A stretch of 39,517 nucleotides of DNA from Zhongshania marina (lineage in GTDB: Bacteria; Pseudomonadota; Gammaproteobacteria; Pseudomonadales; Spongiibacteraceae), in NCBI RefSeq assembly GCF_002915595.1, contig NZ_PQGG01000034.1, positions 1 to 39,517 of the forward strand, given 5' to 3'. The notes under the pieces were generated by a model. It saw only the letters and a list, made by a program, of their open reading frames with translations, did no database searches and was not told the DNA's origin. Made by a program: the position numbers and the translations under genes. Positions 18,343 through 27,893 of the stretch are shown piece after piece (positions within the stretch are counted from its first letter, which is position 1; each line of letters starts with the position of its first letter).

Positions 18343-20232
18343 ATGGGTGATATGTTAGGTAATGCATTGTCGGGGCTGGTTTCATATCAGCGCGCTTTAG
18401 CTACCACTAGTCACAATATTGCCAACGCAGACACTGAAGGCTACAGCCGTCAGCGGGTTGATTTTGCCACTCGTATACCCCAGCAGTCGGGCGCCATCAC
18501 TATAGGCTCGGGTGTGAAAGTTGCGTCGGTTAGCCGCGTATACGACAGCTTTACCGTTGATCAGCTGCGTTATTCACAGGCGGCATTTTCCCAGGCAGAC
18601 GCTTACTATCAACTTACAAGCCAAGTCGACAATACCTTGGCGGATTCTGAGCTTGGTTTAAGTGCGTCGCTATCGCGTTTTTATAATAGTCTGCAAGACG
18701 TTGCCGACAATCCTTCATCCATCTCAGCGCGGCAGTTGATGCTTGCGGAGGCGCAGGGCTTGGGTGATCGCATGGCGGATATTTCATCGCAGATGGCGAG
18801 CTTAGATCGTGAGGTCAATACCCGTATCGCCGCTTCCGTTAGCGATATCAATGATTTAAGTGCTCAAATTGCTGATATCAATCTAAAAATTAGTCAGGCT
18901 CAGGGTAAGTTTGGCACGGAGCCAAATGACTTACTCGACCAGCGCGACCAAGCTCTTCTTCAGCTTAATGAGCTAATTGGCACCAGCTCAGTAGAGCAAA
19001 AAGACGGTACCATCAGCGTATTTATTGGCAATGGCGAAGCGCTGGTCTTGGGTGAGCGCGCAGTGTCAATGCGGGCGGTGGCGAATGAGTTTGACCCCAG
19101 CCGAATAGAAATTGCCTTAGACGTCGGCGGTAGTTCTGCGAATATCACCAATAGTGTACGAGGTGGTAGTTTAGGCGGCACACTTAGTTTTAGAGACGGC
19201 GTACTTAGTGACACCAACAATGAGCTGGGCCGCATTACCGTTGCCATTGCCGATAGTTTAAATAGCCTAAATCAATCTGGGGTAGATTTAAACAGCGCGC
19301 AGGGCGGCAATATTTTCTCGGTACCAGATCCCGAAGTATTTCGGAGCAAGCATAATACTAGTGGTGCCGAGCTTAGCGCTGAAATAACAGATATGTCGGC
19401 GCTGACCGGCGGGAATACCCTGATCCGTTTGGATGGCAGTGGCTGGCGTTTTTACGACGAAAGTAGTGGCGCGGAATTGACATCGGTGACGGGCAGCGGC
19501 AGCTTAGCCGATCCCTTTATTGTTGACGGTGTCTCGGTGAGCCTAACTTCCCCTGCAGCAGTGGGGGATCAGTTCTTACTGTGCTCTACTAAAGGGGCCG
19601 CAGATGGTTTAAAAGTTGTGATGAGCGACCCCGCAGGTATCGCGGCAGCTGCAGCCACAAGAAGTACTACTGATCTGAATAATATCGGCTCAGGGAAAAT
19701 TTCGGAAACCGATGTAGTCGACAGTAGTAACCCGAACTTACTCGACCCCGTCGATATAGAATTTTTATCGGCAAACACGTATCAAATTAATGGCGCCGGC
19801 AGTTTCACGTATACATCCGGTTCTGATATCACCATCAATGGCAATAAAATTGTCATTAGCGGTAGTCCTGCTGCCGGTGATCACTTTGCCATTAGTCCAA
19901 ATACCAATGCCCAGGGTGACAATCGTAATCTCTTGAAAATGGCGGCAGCGGAAAACAATAAGGTGCTCAATGGCGGCAGCGCCAGTATTCAAGACACGGT
20001 AAATGGTTTGGTGGGTGACATCGCGGTAGCTACCCGCAGCGCACAAATTAACCACCAGTCCCAAGAGAATTTATTGAACCAAACACTAAGTAATCACCAG
20101 TCTATTTCTGGGGTGAATTTAGATGAGGAAGCCGCTAATTTGCTAAAATTTCAGCAGGCTTATCAAGCCGCTGCTCAGGCTGCCAGCGTTGCAAACGATA
20201 TGTTTCAAGCCTTAATGGGCGCCTTTCGCTAG
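18343..20232 (+). CDS. flgK: Hook-filament junction protein FlgK (HAP1)
   Basis: 629 residues. The N-terminal motif is LSGLVSYQRALATTSHNIAN followed by ADTEGYSRQRVDF. The C-terminal coil is SGVNLDEEAANLLKFQQAYQ followed by AAAQAASVANDMFQALM. The central surface domain is long and variable. It joins hook to filament with FlgL and is chaperoned by FlgN. GGGGTAAG precedes the ATG. Confidence 0.96.
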   Translation: MGDMLGNALSGLVSYQRALATTSHNIANADTEGYSRQRVDFATRIPQQSGAITIGSGVKVASVSRVYDSFTVDQLRYSQAAFSQADAYYQLTSQVDNTLADSELGLSASLSRFYNSLQDVADNPSSISARQLMLAEAQGLGDRMADISSQMASLDREVNTRIAASVSDINDLSAQIADINLKISQAQGKFGTEPNDLLDQRDQALLQLNELIGTSSVEQKDGTISVFIGNGEALVLGERAVSMRAVANEFDPSRIEIALDVGGSSANITNSVRGGSLGGTLSFRDGVLSDTNNELGRITVAIADSLNSLNQSGVDLNSAQGGNIFSVPDPEVFRSKHNTSGAELSAEITDMSALTGGNTLIRLDGSGWRFYDESSGAELTSVTGSGSLADPFIVDGVSVSLTSPAAVGDQFLLCSTKGAADGLKVVMSDPAGIAAAAATRSTTDLNNIGSGKISETDVVDSSNPNLLDPVDIEFLSANTYQINGAGSFTYTSGSDITINGNKIVISGSPAAGDHFAISPNTNAQGDNRNLLKMAAAENNKVLNGGSASIQDTVNGLVGDIAVATRSAQINHQSQENLLNQTLSNHQSISGVNLDEEAANLLKFQQAYQAAAQAASVANDMFQALMGAFR

Positions 20233-20284
20233 GGTTTAATCTTGGCAGGCAGTCAAATTAGATAGACAGAGTTGAGAGAAAAAA

Positions 20285-21478
20285 ATGAGAATCTCAAGCA
20301 GCCAAATGTATAGCAATAGCTTGACCAGCATGCTTAATCAGCAGGCTAAGCTGGCAAAGACACAGCAGCAATTGTCTACTGGTCAGCGTCTGTTAAATCC
20401 GTCAGACGATCCTGTAGGCACAGTGCAAAGTCTTGAGCTAAACCGTGCTCAAGATCAAACCTCTCAATATATACGTAACGCCGATTTGCTCGATAGCCGT
20501 CTTCGATTAGAAGAAAGCATAGTGGGTAGTAGTATCGATGTCGTGCAGCGCATTCGTGAACTCACTATACAGGCCAATAACGACTCCCAAGGCAATGAGT
20601 CGCGCTTATCAATAGCCTCAGAGTTACGCCAGCAATTAGACAATTTGTTGAGCTACGCCAATACCAAAGATAGCAGCGGCCATTATATTTTCGCTGGCTA
20701 TCAGGAGGGGAGTACACCGTTCTCTAAAACCGCAAGCGGGTATATTTACAATGGTGATGACGGTCAACGCGAATTGCAAATCGGCCCGTCGCGGCGTATG
20801 GCAGATGGGGACCCAGGCTCAGAAGTCTTTATGGGAATTCTTAACGGCAATGGTAAATTTATTGCCAGTGCCTCAACGGCAAATACCGGAACAGGCATTA
20901 TTAATGCGGGCAGCGTAGCTGATGTCCAGGCTTTTAACCGCGACAGTGTCAGTATTCGTTTTAGCAGCGCCAGCCAATACGACATTATTGATGACGGCGG
21001 CGCAATCATTGATAGCGGCAACTATCTAAGTGGTGGCGATATTCTTGTTGGTGGCATGGCGGTTAGTATAGAAGGTGAGCCTGCTGCGGGGGACGAATTT
21101 TCACTCGCACCCTCTAAACGCCAAGATATTTTTTCTATGGTTGAATCCCTGGCGGAATCATTAGAAAGTCCACGCAATACCCAAACCCAGCGAGCGGCGC
21201 AGCACAACGAAATCAATGCCGCCCTTAGCGGCTTTGACCGTGCCCTAGATCATTTCATCCAAACCCAATCAAACATCGGTTCAAGAATGGAATCGCTACA
21301 GCGCCAAGTAGATATTAACGAAGGCGCTAGTCTGCAAATAGCAGAAAACCTTAGCATGATTAATGACCTAGATTACGCAGAAGCCATTTCCCGCTTTAGC
21401 CAGCAACAAGCAGCGTTGCAGGCGGCACAGCAGGCCTTTGCTAAAACCCAGGGTTTGTCTTTGTTCAATTATATATAG
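20285..21478 (+). CDS. flgL: Hook-filament junction protein FlgL (HAP3)
   Basis: 397 residues. Its flagellin-like N-terminus is LNQQAKLAKTQQQLSTGQRL followed by LNPSDDPVGTVQSLELN. The C-terminus NDLDYAEAISRFSQQQAALQ is family-typical. GAGAG precedes the ATG, 52 nt after flgK. It is the last gene of this flg block. Confidence 0.96.
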   Translation: MRISSSQMYSNSLTSMLNQQAKLAKTQQQLSTGQRLLNPSDDPVGTVQSLELNRAQDQTSQYIRNADLLDSRLRLEESIVGSSIDVVQRIRELTIQANNDSQGNESRLSIASELRQQLDNLLSYANTKDSSGHYIFAGYQEGSTPFSKTASGYIYNGDDGQRELQIGPSRRMADGDPGSEVFMGILNGNGKFIASASTANTGTGIINAGSVADVQAFNRDSVSIRFSSASQYDIIDDGGAIIDSGNYLSGGDILVGGMAVSIEGEPAAGDEFSLAPSKRQDIFSMVESLAESLESPRNTQTQRAAQHNEINAALSGFDRALDHFIQTQSNIGSRMESLQRQVDINEGASLQIAENLSMINDLDYAEAISRFSQQQAALQAAQQAFAKTQGLSLFNYI

Positions 21479-21780
21479 GCCGGGAAGGGTGACGAGCCAG
21501 TAGAGTTTTAAGGTTCGCCCCTTGTTTTGATTTTGAAAAGCTGCGCAAGAATAGTAAAACTGCTAGACCTATCTTTATAAGTATCCGTTTTGGATTTCAA
21601 TGCGGCACTGAATTTCTTGAAAGTGGTATATTATCCCTATCGTCTACCTTGAATACGGCATATCGCCTTTTGCTGTGATTTTTCGCAGTATGGTGCGGGG
21701 CTTGTCAATTTGTATTGCATGAGGTGGGATAATCTTTATCTACTATCGGTTCGGCGCTTCCTTGACGGGATACGATTGCT
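21479..21780. other. Intergenic region between flgL and the lpxR-like gene
   Basis: 302 nt with no gene or clear terminator. TGGGATAAT near 21725-21733 resembles an extended -10 element for the lpxR-like gene, but the matching -35 is badly spaced. Confidence 0.4.
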
Positions 21781-22749
21781 ATGCGGTTTTCTCTTTTTGG
21801 TTTATTTCTTATTCTCGGGTTTTTTGCTTCATCTGCACATGCAGAGACAGATTGGGTTTCCTTCACCTTCGACAATGACATTTTTCTAGCTAGTGACGGT
21901 GGTTATACCAATGGACTGTATTTGTCGTTATATGACACCGGCAATGAAGATGCCCATCCAAAGATATCATGGCTGTTGAAACCAATAATGTGGACTATAT
22001 CGGACGAGAATTTTAGCGGTGGGGTGAGTATTCTCTCGCTAGGGCAATCGATGATAACGCCCCAAGACATATCGGAGCGGAATCCTCCAGAAGACGAACT
22101 GCCGTATTCTGGCTTGCTTTTTGTCAATAGCAGCTACTTGTTGTTTGCAGACAAGTATGTAGAAAAAATAAGTGCGTCTATTGGTGTGGTTGGGCCGCTG
22201 TCTATGGCGGAGAAATCGCAAAAGATCCTTCATAAATTACTATCTTCAGATCAACCGCAAGGCTGGGATACTCAGATTAAGAATGAATTGGTATTTCAAT
22301 TTGGTCGGGGCAGAGCGAGGCGATTATGGGTCGCTGATAGTATGGCTTGGGATTTTATTGGCACTAATGAGCTTAATATAGGAACAATTTCCAGTGGAAT
22401 AAATCTTGGCGGTTTTATTCGTTACGGAACACAACTCGCTAGCTCATATGGCACAACGCTACTAGATAGCGCGAGAATTACCAATCCAAGTGCGGTAGGC
22501 GTCGGCTGGAATTTGTATTTCGGCTTAAACGTGGAATATATCTTCAATCAAATCTATACCGATGGAAATACCTTTCGCGATAGTCGTTCAATAAAGTATG
22601 AGCATAGTCATTTGGGCGCAACAGTGGGCTTTCGCTATTCTCTACAGCGCTACTCCTTAACATTTGCCTTGAGCGATTTAGATATTGTGAACAGCGAGCT
22701 GCAAGATTTGACCCAGTTTGGGCGTCTAACATTTGCCTATAAACTTTAA
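21781..22749 (+). CDS. lpxR: LpxR-family lipid A 3'-O-deacylase (outer membrane)
   Basis: 322 residues: a Sec signal peptide (cleavage after AHA, residue 21), then a 12-strand-type outer membrane barrel ending in an aromatic/Leu terminus (RLTFAYKL). Key family residues are present: the FDND motif (N32, D33 of the precursor), YTNGLYLS, and H151 in KILHKLLSSDQPQGWD. These correspond to the catalytic Asn, Asp and His of Salmonella LpxR. The protein should remove the 3'-acyloxyacyl group of lipid A. It sits between flgL and fliC, which is unusual and has no known flagellar role. Confidence 0.85.
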   Translation: MRFSLFGLFLILGFFASSAHAETDWVSFTFDNDIFLASDGGYTNGLYLSLYDTGNEDAHPKISWLLKPIMWTISDENFSGGVSILSLGQSMITPQDISERNPPEDELPYSGLLFVNSSYLLFADKYVEKISASIGVVGPLSMAEKSQKILHKLLSSDQPQGWDTQIKNELVFQFGRGRARRLWVADSMAWDFIGTNELNIGTISSGINLGGFIRYGTQLASSYGTTLLDSARITNPSAVGVGWNLYFGLNVEYIFNQIYTDGNTFRDSRSIKYEHSHLGATVGFRYSLQRYSLTFALSDLDIVNSELQDLTQFGRLTFAYKL

Positions 22750-22898
22750 GCAGAGTTGAGCATTCTGCGTGGTGTCGAATTTTCACTTTTCACATCGGCA
22801 CCCCTAAAGCCTGAGGTATCAACCGGTTGTGCAGAGGCTCCCTAGATTCAGATGTTTAATACTGACCTAAATGCGTATATCTACTTACTAAATAAACT

Positions 22899-22925
22899 TA
22901 AAGATCTCCTCTGAAACTCCGTTAT
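22899..22925 (+). promoter_or_regulatory. Sigma28-type promoter for fliC
   Basis: TAAAGATC, 11 bp, TCCGTTAT. The -35 core TAAAG is perfect and the -10 matches 5 of 8. It lies 90 nt upstream of the fliC ATG. The fit is weaker than for flgM, but it is the expected promoter class for a flagellin gene. Confidence 0.65.
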
Positions 22926-23015
22926 ATGGGGTGAAAGCAAAATACAGCCATTTAGGCTGGTGCTTAATCAAAGACACTTGTCTTTATACCGCATAGAGTG
23001 GAAAGGAGATTTACC

Positions 23016-24521
23016 ATGGCACTAAGCATCAATACCAATGTTGCGTCACTGAATGCACAGCGTAATTTGCAAAAGTCGCAAGAAACATTGAACACTTCAC
23101 TGCAGCGCCTTTCTACAGGTCTGCGTATTAATAGCGCGAAAGATGACGCCGCTGGTTTGGCGATCTCTACCCGCTTCACAACCCAAATTAACGGTTTGAA
23201 CCAAGCAGTACGTAATGCCAACGACGGTATCTCACTAGCGCAAACCGGTGAGGCAGCCTTAGATGAGATTACCAATAACTTGCAGCGTATTCGTGAGCTT
23301 GCGGTTCAGTCTGCTAACTCAACATACTCTTCATCAGATCGCCAAGCCTTAGACGCAGAAGTTCAGCAGCGTCTTGCAGAAGTCGATCGTATCGGTGGAC
23401 AAACCGCCTTTAACGGACAGAAAATCCTAGATGGTAGCTTTGGTAATGCTAGCTTCCAAGTAGGTGCAAATGTCGGTGAGACTATCACAGTTGGTTTGAA
23501 TACCGGCGTACGCTCTAATCAAATTGGGCAGATAGCGACAAGCACTAGCAACGCACAAACCCTATTGGTAGACACGTCTTCTGCAATGACTGAAGGCGGC
23601 ACTAGCATCTCTGTTGGCGGCGGTTCAGCCATCGCAGTAGGCGCTAGTCAAGATTTGTCTTCTACCGGTGCTGGGCGTGATGCAAATAGCGCTTACTCTA
23701 AGGTACAGGCAATTAACTCAGCGGGCGTTACAGGCTTAACTGCACGTGCGTCTACCTCTGCGGCGCTAGATTTTGCAACCATCACCGCAGCGGGCTCTAA
23801 TTCAGGTTACGAGCTAAATGTTAATGGTGTGAATATCTACGATGGCAGCGTACCGACTGGCAACATCACCGGCAGTAATGTGGCTGATGCGATTAACCAA
23901 CAGGCTGCTGATACCGGTGTGCGGGCAAGCTTTGCTGGAGGTGTGTTGACGCTTAGCGCTGACGATGGTCGTAATATCACCATCAATCAAAACACTACTG
24001 GTAACTCTTTGCCGCAGGGTATTACCGACGCTACGGTTGTTGCAAATGATGGGGTAAACGATACCTACGCGGCGGTTGGTGATACGACTAGCGTCATTAG
24101 CGGCAACATTACACTGTCGGCAAGCGAAGCGATTCAGGTAACTGGCGAGACAGAAACCTTGGGTCTAAATGCGGCTGATGCGACCTTTAATATCGCAGTT
24201 GACTCAACGACCCTCAGCTCTGTGAACGTAAGCGATGTTGCGAACTCTGAAAACACCATTCAGCGTATTGACGCAGCCTTGACCTCGGTTAGTGACTTGC
24301 GCAGCACCTTCGGTGCGGTTCAAAACCGCTTTGAGTCTACGATCACTAACTTACAGACAATTTCTGAAAACCTGTCTGCATCACGCGGTCGGATTCTAGA
24401 TGCGGACTTTGCAGCGGAAACAGCAAACCTGACTAAAGCACAGATCCTGCAACAAGCTGGTACTGCGATCCTTGCTCAGGCGAACTCACTACCGCAGGCT
24501 GCCTTAAGTCTACTGCAGTAA
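23016..24521 (+). CDS. fliC: Flagellin
   Basis: 501 residues. D0/D1 are typical: [20 protein letters not shown] at the N-terminus and [20 protein letters not shown] at the C-terminus. The D1 stretch [20 protein letters not shown] resembles the TLR5-recognised segment of other flagellins. The middle (about 190-410) is variable and includes a flagellin-IN-like piece ([14 protein letters not shown]). The start is ATG 23016, with AAGGAG at 23003-23008; a GTG 18 nt upstream is not used. A strong terminator follows. It is the only flagellin in the window. Confidence 0.97.
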   Translation: MALSINTNVASLNAQRNLQKSQETLNTSLQRLSTGLRINSAKDDAAGLAISTRFTTQINGLNQAVRNANDGISLAQTGEAALDEITNNLQRIRELAVQSANSTYSSSDRQALDAEVQQRLAEVDRIGGQTAFNGQKILDGSFGNASFQVGANVGETITVGLNTGVRSNQIGQIATSTSNAQTLLVDTSSAMTEGGTSISVGGGSAIAVGASQDLSSTGAGRDANSAYSKVQAINSAGVTGLTARASTSAALDFATITAAGSNSGYELNVNGVNIYDGSVPTGNITGSNVADAINQQAADTGVRASFAGGVLTLSADDGRNITINQNTTGNSLPQGITDATVVANDGVNDTYAAVGDTTSVISGNITLSASEAIQVTGETETLGLNAADATFNIAVDSTTLSSVNVSDVANSENTIQRIDAALTSVSDLRSTFGAVQNRFESTITNLQTISENLSASRGRILDADFAAETANLTKAQILQQAGTAILAQANSLPQAALSLLQ

Positions 24522-24537
24522 GCTAAAACCCGAGAAC

Positions 24538-24565
24538 ATCCTGCGCCCTCGGGCGCAGGATTTTT
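24538..24565 (+). terminator. Rho-independent terminator of fliC
   Basis: A 10-bp GC-rich stem (ATCCTGCGCC with GGCGCAGGAT) and a CTCG loop followed by five T, 16 nt past the stop. It isolates high-level flagellin mRNA from flaG. Confidence 0.93.
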
Positions 24566-24582
24566 CGGCCCTAAAAGGGAGT

Positions 24583-24609
24583 TAAAGGGAGAGACTTAAG
24601 GGCCAATAG
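24583..24609 (+). promoter_or_regulatory. Sigma28-type promoter for flaG
   Basis: TAAAGGGA, 11 bp, GCCAATAG: perfect TAAAG core, and 6 of 8 in the -10. A small perfect hairpin (AGGGCC-AATA-GGCCCT, 24599-24614) overlaps the -10. It lies about 50 nt before the flaG ATG and just past the fliC terminator. Confidence 0.7.
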
Positions 24610-24660
24610 GCCCTATTTGTGTTTCCTGAATAACTGTTTGAAAGGGTGATAGGTTGAATT

Positions 24661-25146
24661 ATGGACATAAATGTAAATGTGCAAGCCGCCGTAAGCGCGC
24701 CTTCCAAATCCTCTGCTGGGGCGATAAGCGGCATTCAAGGTCAGGCCCTGGTTTCAAGCTCAGCAAGCGGCAAAGCCTTGCCTCAGCAGACGAAGGATGC
24801 CGCTAAATTACCAGCATCGGCTGATCAACAAGCTGGCGCTGTGCAGTTTTCGGAGCCTAATTCGGGAGGCGAGCTAAGTCGTCTCGCTGCGGCCTTGGTT
24901 ACCGAGCTGGGTAGCTCTGGGAGTATTGAGCGCACAGAGCAAGCCGTGGCTAAATTAAATGAAATTCTTAAGGATCGTGAGCGCGACCTAGAGTTTTCGG
25001 TGGATGAAGACACTGGGCGAACTATTTTAAAAGTTATTCACGCCGAATCTGGTGAGGTGATTAGACAAATACCACCGGAAGAATTATTGAACATTGCACG
25101 GGTCTTTATAGAGGGAACCGGCAGTCTGATTGAGGATCACGCTTAA
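24661..25146 (+). CDS. flaG: FlaG-family flagellar protein
   Basis: 161 residues. A long, Ala/Ser-rich N-terminal part is followed by the FlaG domain at about 95-160: LEFSVDEDTGRTILKVIHAE, then SGEVIRQIPPEELLNIARVF. FlaG proteins affect filament length and are usually found between flagellin and fliD genes, as here. Confidence 0.93.
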   Translation: MDINVNVQAAVSAPSKSSAGAISGIQGQALVSSSASGKALPQQTKDAAKLPASADQQAGAVQFSEPNSGGELSRLAAALVTELGSSGSIERTEQAVAKLNEILKDRERDLEFSVDEDTGRTILKVIHAESGEVIRQIPPEELLNIARVFIEGTGSLIEDHA

Positions 25147-25303
25147 TTGGCGCAATAACTGCATTAGATGAATCCAGTAGCGTAGGCAACGATGTATTTT
25201 TTTGATTCGTATTTTTACTAATGCCTAGATTGAGTATATAAACGCATAATTTATCGACATAGCTGAATCGTTTTTATGATGATACTGCGCGTCGGGAGAT
25301 ACC

Positions 25304-26698
25304 ATGGCTTCAATAACAGCGTCGGGAATCGGGTCGGGACTCGATATTAATAATATCGTTTCACAGCTGGTATCCGCAGAGCGTGCGCCAACGGAGAATC
25401 GACTTAATTCAAAAGAATCGCTGATTCAGGCGCGGCTATCCGCCTTTGGTTCTTTAAAATCAGCGCTGACAAATTTTCAATCCAGTCTCAGCACCCTCAA
25501 AAACGCTGACAATTACACCAAGCGAACCGCAACGATATCTGATTCGACGGTCTTTTCTGCAACAACAAGTGCAAGCGCGGCGCCAGGCAGCTATTCAGTT
25601 AAAGTAGAGCAATTGGCCACCAGTCATAAAATTGCCTCTCAGGCATATACTGACAGCAATACCAGTGTTGGCAGCGGAGAAATGACCTTTACGATTAATG
25701 GGGAGTCATTTTCTGTTGCCATTGCAGATGACGCCAATAGTTTGGCGGATATCCGCGATGCGGTGAATACCGCCTCAGATAACAGCGGTGTTACCGCTTC
25801 AATTATTAATGATCAAGACGGTGCCCATCTCGTATTTTCAGCGACTAAAACCGGCGTCGAAAATGCGGTGAATATCGCAGTTAGCAACGGTGCAAGTGGC
25901 GATCTTAGCCAGTTGGCCTACGATACCAACCTGGGCGTGCAACTGAGTTCGATGAGTGAGAAGGCCGAGGCATTAGACTCGATTGTGATTATCGACGGCT
26001 TTACCCAAACCAGTGCCAACACAAAAATAGAGGGAATGATTGAAGGTGTTAGCTTAGACCTTAAAAAGGCCCTACCTGGAGAGAGCTTAAGCCTTAAGGT
26101 TCAGGTTGATACTAAGTCTATTAAGACTGCAGTTGAAGGTTTTGTCAGCAACTACAATTCTTTGATGACAACAATAAATGATCTTACCGCCTATAACGCC
26201 GAGTCGAAAACCGCCGGTCTTTTGCAGGGTGATTCCGCCACCCGCAATATTGCCAATCAATTGCGTAAAGAAATGGGCAGTATCGTGGGTGGATTGGATA
26301 CCGAGCTAGATTCCTTGGCGGAACTGGGTATTACCACCGGCGATAAAAATAAGCTGGTGATTGATTCCACAAAATTCGCTGACGTGATTAGTTCAGACTT
26401 TGATAAATTAAGCGGCATTTTTTCAAGCGAATCAGGTTATGCAGTAAGGCTAGACAGCTTAATCGGTAACCTAACCGCGAGTGGCGGTATTTTGTCTAAT
26501 CGTACCGACGGCCTGAATAGCGAAGTGAAACGTATAAACCAGCAGCGCGAGGCCTTAGAGGCTCGCATTGTAGGTATTGAGGCGCGCTATCAGGCGCAAT
26601 TTAGCGCCTTAGACAGCTTGCTTGGGCAGCTTAATTCTACCGGCGAATTTCTGACCCAGCAGTTGGCGAACTTGCCGGGCTCTGTCTATAAAGATTAG
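25304..26698 (+). CDS. fliD: Flagellar filament cap FliD (HAP2)
   Basis: 464 residues. The FliD_N motif is ASGIGSGLDINNIVSQLVSA followed by ERAPTENRL. FliD_C includes the LFQGDS-like segment LLQGDSATRNIANQLRKEMG. The C-terminal coiled coil (EVKRINQQREALEARIVGIE, then ARYQAQFSALDSLLGQLNST) is conserved. GGGAG is upstream of the ATG. I found no convincing sigma54 or sigma28 box in the 157 nt before it. Confidence 0.96.
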   Translation: MASITASGIGSGLDINNIVSQLVSAERAPTENRLNSKESLIQARLSAFGSLKSALTNFQSSLSTLKNADNYTKRTATISDSTVFSATTSASAAPGSYSVKVEQLATSHKIASQAYTDSNTSVGSGEMTFTINGESFSVAIADDANSLADIRDAVNTASDNSGVTASIINDQDGAHLVFSATKTGVENAVNIAVSNGASGDLSQLAYDTNLGVQLSSMSEKAEALDSIVIIDGFTQTSANTKIEGMIEGVSLDLKKALPGESLSLKVQVDTKSIKTAVEGFVSNYNSLMTTINDLTAYNAESKTAGLLQGDSATRNIANQLRKEMGSIVGGLDTELDSLAELGITTGDKNKLVIDSTKFADVISSDFDKLSGIFSSESGYAVRLDSLIGNLTASGGILSNRTDGLNSEVKRINQQREALEARIVGIEARYQAQFSALDSLLGQLNSTGEFLTQQLANLPGSVYKD

Positions 26699-26731
26699 TA
26701 ATTTCATTTTGTATACGTATAAATACGCTGA

Positions 26732-26758
26732 TAAAACGCTAAAGAAAATCGCCGAAAA
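26732..26758 (+). promoter_or_regulatory. Sigma28-type promoter for fliS
   Basis: TAAAACGC, 11 bp, GCCGAAAA: the TAAA core, and 7 of 8 in the -10. It ends 45 nt before the fliS ATG. Confidence 0.7.
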
Positions 26759-26803
26759 GTCGTCAATTAGGATAAGCAAAGGGGCTTATCAAGAGGAAAT
26801 AAT

Positions 26804-27229
26804 ATGAGCTATTCAGCAGCTAGGGCGACTCAGGCATACGCATCAGTAGGTGCTCAATCTAGGGTGTCGGCGGCGAGTCCGCACCGCTTAATACAGCTTT
26901 TAATGGATGGCGCATTAGATCGTCTCGCAATCGCTAAGGGCCACATGCAGCGCCGCGACGTACCGCAAAAGGTCAATGCCGTGAATCGTGCGATGTCGAT
27001 CATCGACGGCTTGCGGATGAGCTTGGATCATAATATTGATTCAGACATGAGCGACAATCTAGAAAACTTATACGACTATATGAATCGGCGTCTTTTACTA
27101 GCCAATATCAATAATGACACTGCCGGTTTGGATGAAGTTTCATCACTATTGCGCGAGCTGAAAGAAGCTTGGGACGCAATACCTGATGGCCTTCAAGGTG
27201 AGCAAGCGATGGCTTCATTAACGATGTAA
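26804..27229 (+). CDS. fliS: Flagellin chaperone FliS
   Basis: 141 residues. The family pattern is clear: ASPHRLIQLLMDGALDRLAI, NAVNRAMSIIDGLRMSLDHN, and LENLYDYMNRRLLLANINND. FliS binds flagellin in the cytosol and prevents early polymerisation. GAGGAA precedes the ATG. Confidence 0.96.
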   Translation: MSYSAARATQAYASVGAQSRVSAASPHRLIQLLMDGALDRLAIAKGHMQRRDVPQKVNAVNRAMSIIDGLRMSLDHNIDSDMSDNLENLYDYMNRRLLLANINNDTAGLDEVSSLLRELKEAWDAIPDGLQGEQAMASLTM

Positions 27230-27307
27230 GCTTGCCAATACGAAGGCTTAAAATTTGCTCTGCCTGCGGCGCGCAGGTCGTGGGTGGAGCAGCTTTAAAG
27301 GTGAAGA

Positions 27308-27655
27308 ATGAATAATATAGAACATATCTCGACCGCACTTACCGCCAGACAGCAAGGCTTGCAGGCCCTACTTATGCTTACTGAGCAAATACGTGAGCTG
27401 GCTGAACAAGACGATTGGGCTGCAGCGCTTAGTGAGCAGCGTCGCCGCCGCGCGATGATGGATGAGTTCTTTGCCATGCCCTGTAGCCCCGCAGAGAGTA
27501 GTGCGGTAGCCAGCGCTATTGAGACTATGTTAAACGTCGACAAAGAGGTGACCAGCATGTTGTATCGTCAACGTGGCACCCTGTCGCAGCAGGCAAATCA
27601 GTCTTGCCGTAATATTCGCAATGTAGATCGCTACTTAAGCAACACGTCAATGTAA
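27308..27655 (+). CDS. fliT: FliT-like flagellar chaperone
   Basis: 115-residue, all-helical protein directly after fliS, where FliT/FleP-type proteins lie. The N-terminal helix LTARQQGLQALLMLTEQIRE, a DDWAAALSEQRRRRAMMDEF segment and a C-terminal helix (VDKEVTSMLYRQRGTLSQQA) fit the family. Sequence resemblance is weak, so the assignment rests mainly on position, size and composition. AAAGGTGAAG precedes the ATG. Confidence 0.72.
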   Translation: MNNIEHISTALTARQQGLQALLMLTEQIRELAEQDDWAAALSEQRRRRAMMDEFFAMPCSPAESSAVASAIETMLNVDKEVTSMLYRQRGTLSQQANQSCRNIRNVDRYLSNTSM

Positions 27656-27744
27656 TGTACTCCGCAAACGCCCATGATTCCTGAACGATCGCTTATTTTT
27701 GGGCAATGAGGCACAGCTTCTCCGCTGTCGCTGCTTTCACCCCA

Positions 27745-27772
27745 GTCCTAGATTGATCTAGAAACCTAGGAC
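27745..27772. promoter_or_regulatory. Nested palindrome upstream of the fleQ-like gene
   Basis: Outer arms GTCCTAG/CTAGGAC (27745-27751 and 27766-27772) enclose an inner palindrome CTAGAT-TG-ATCTAG (27748-27761). It lies about 120 nt before fleQ in a 238-nt gap with no other gene. It could be an operator for the master regulator; it does not match the CRP/Vfr consensus. Confidence 0.4.
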
Positions 27773-27893
27773 ATTCACGTATACCCATCACCGCCTGTTT
27801 TTTTGCATTATAGCAACACTGGCAATGCGAGCTTTTATTTAAGCATTGCTTCGAGCCCCATTTAAAAGACCTTTCGGGTGCTATTTTCATTGA

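Noticed and set aside
22998..23015. GTG start 18 nt upstream of fliC
   Set aside because: The AAGGAG site is spaced for ATG 23016 and flagellins start MALSINTN.
25225..25280. GTCGATAA on the minus strand upstream of fliD
   Set aside because: It faces away from fliD and the TAAA element is one base too close, so no target gene fits.
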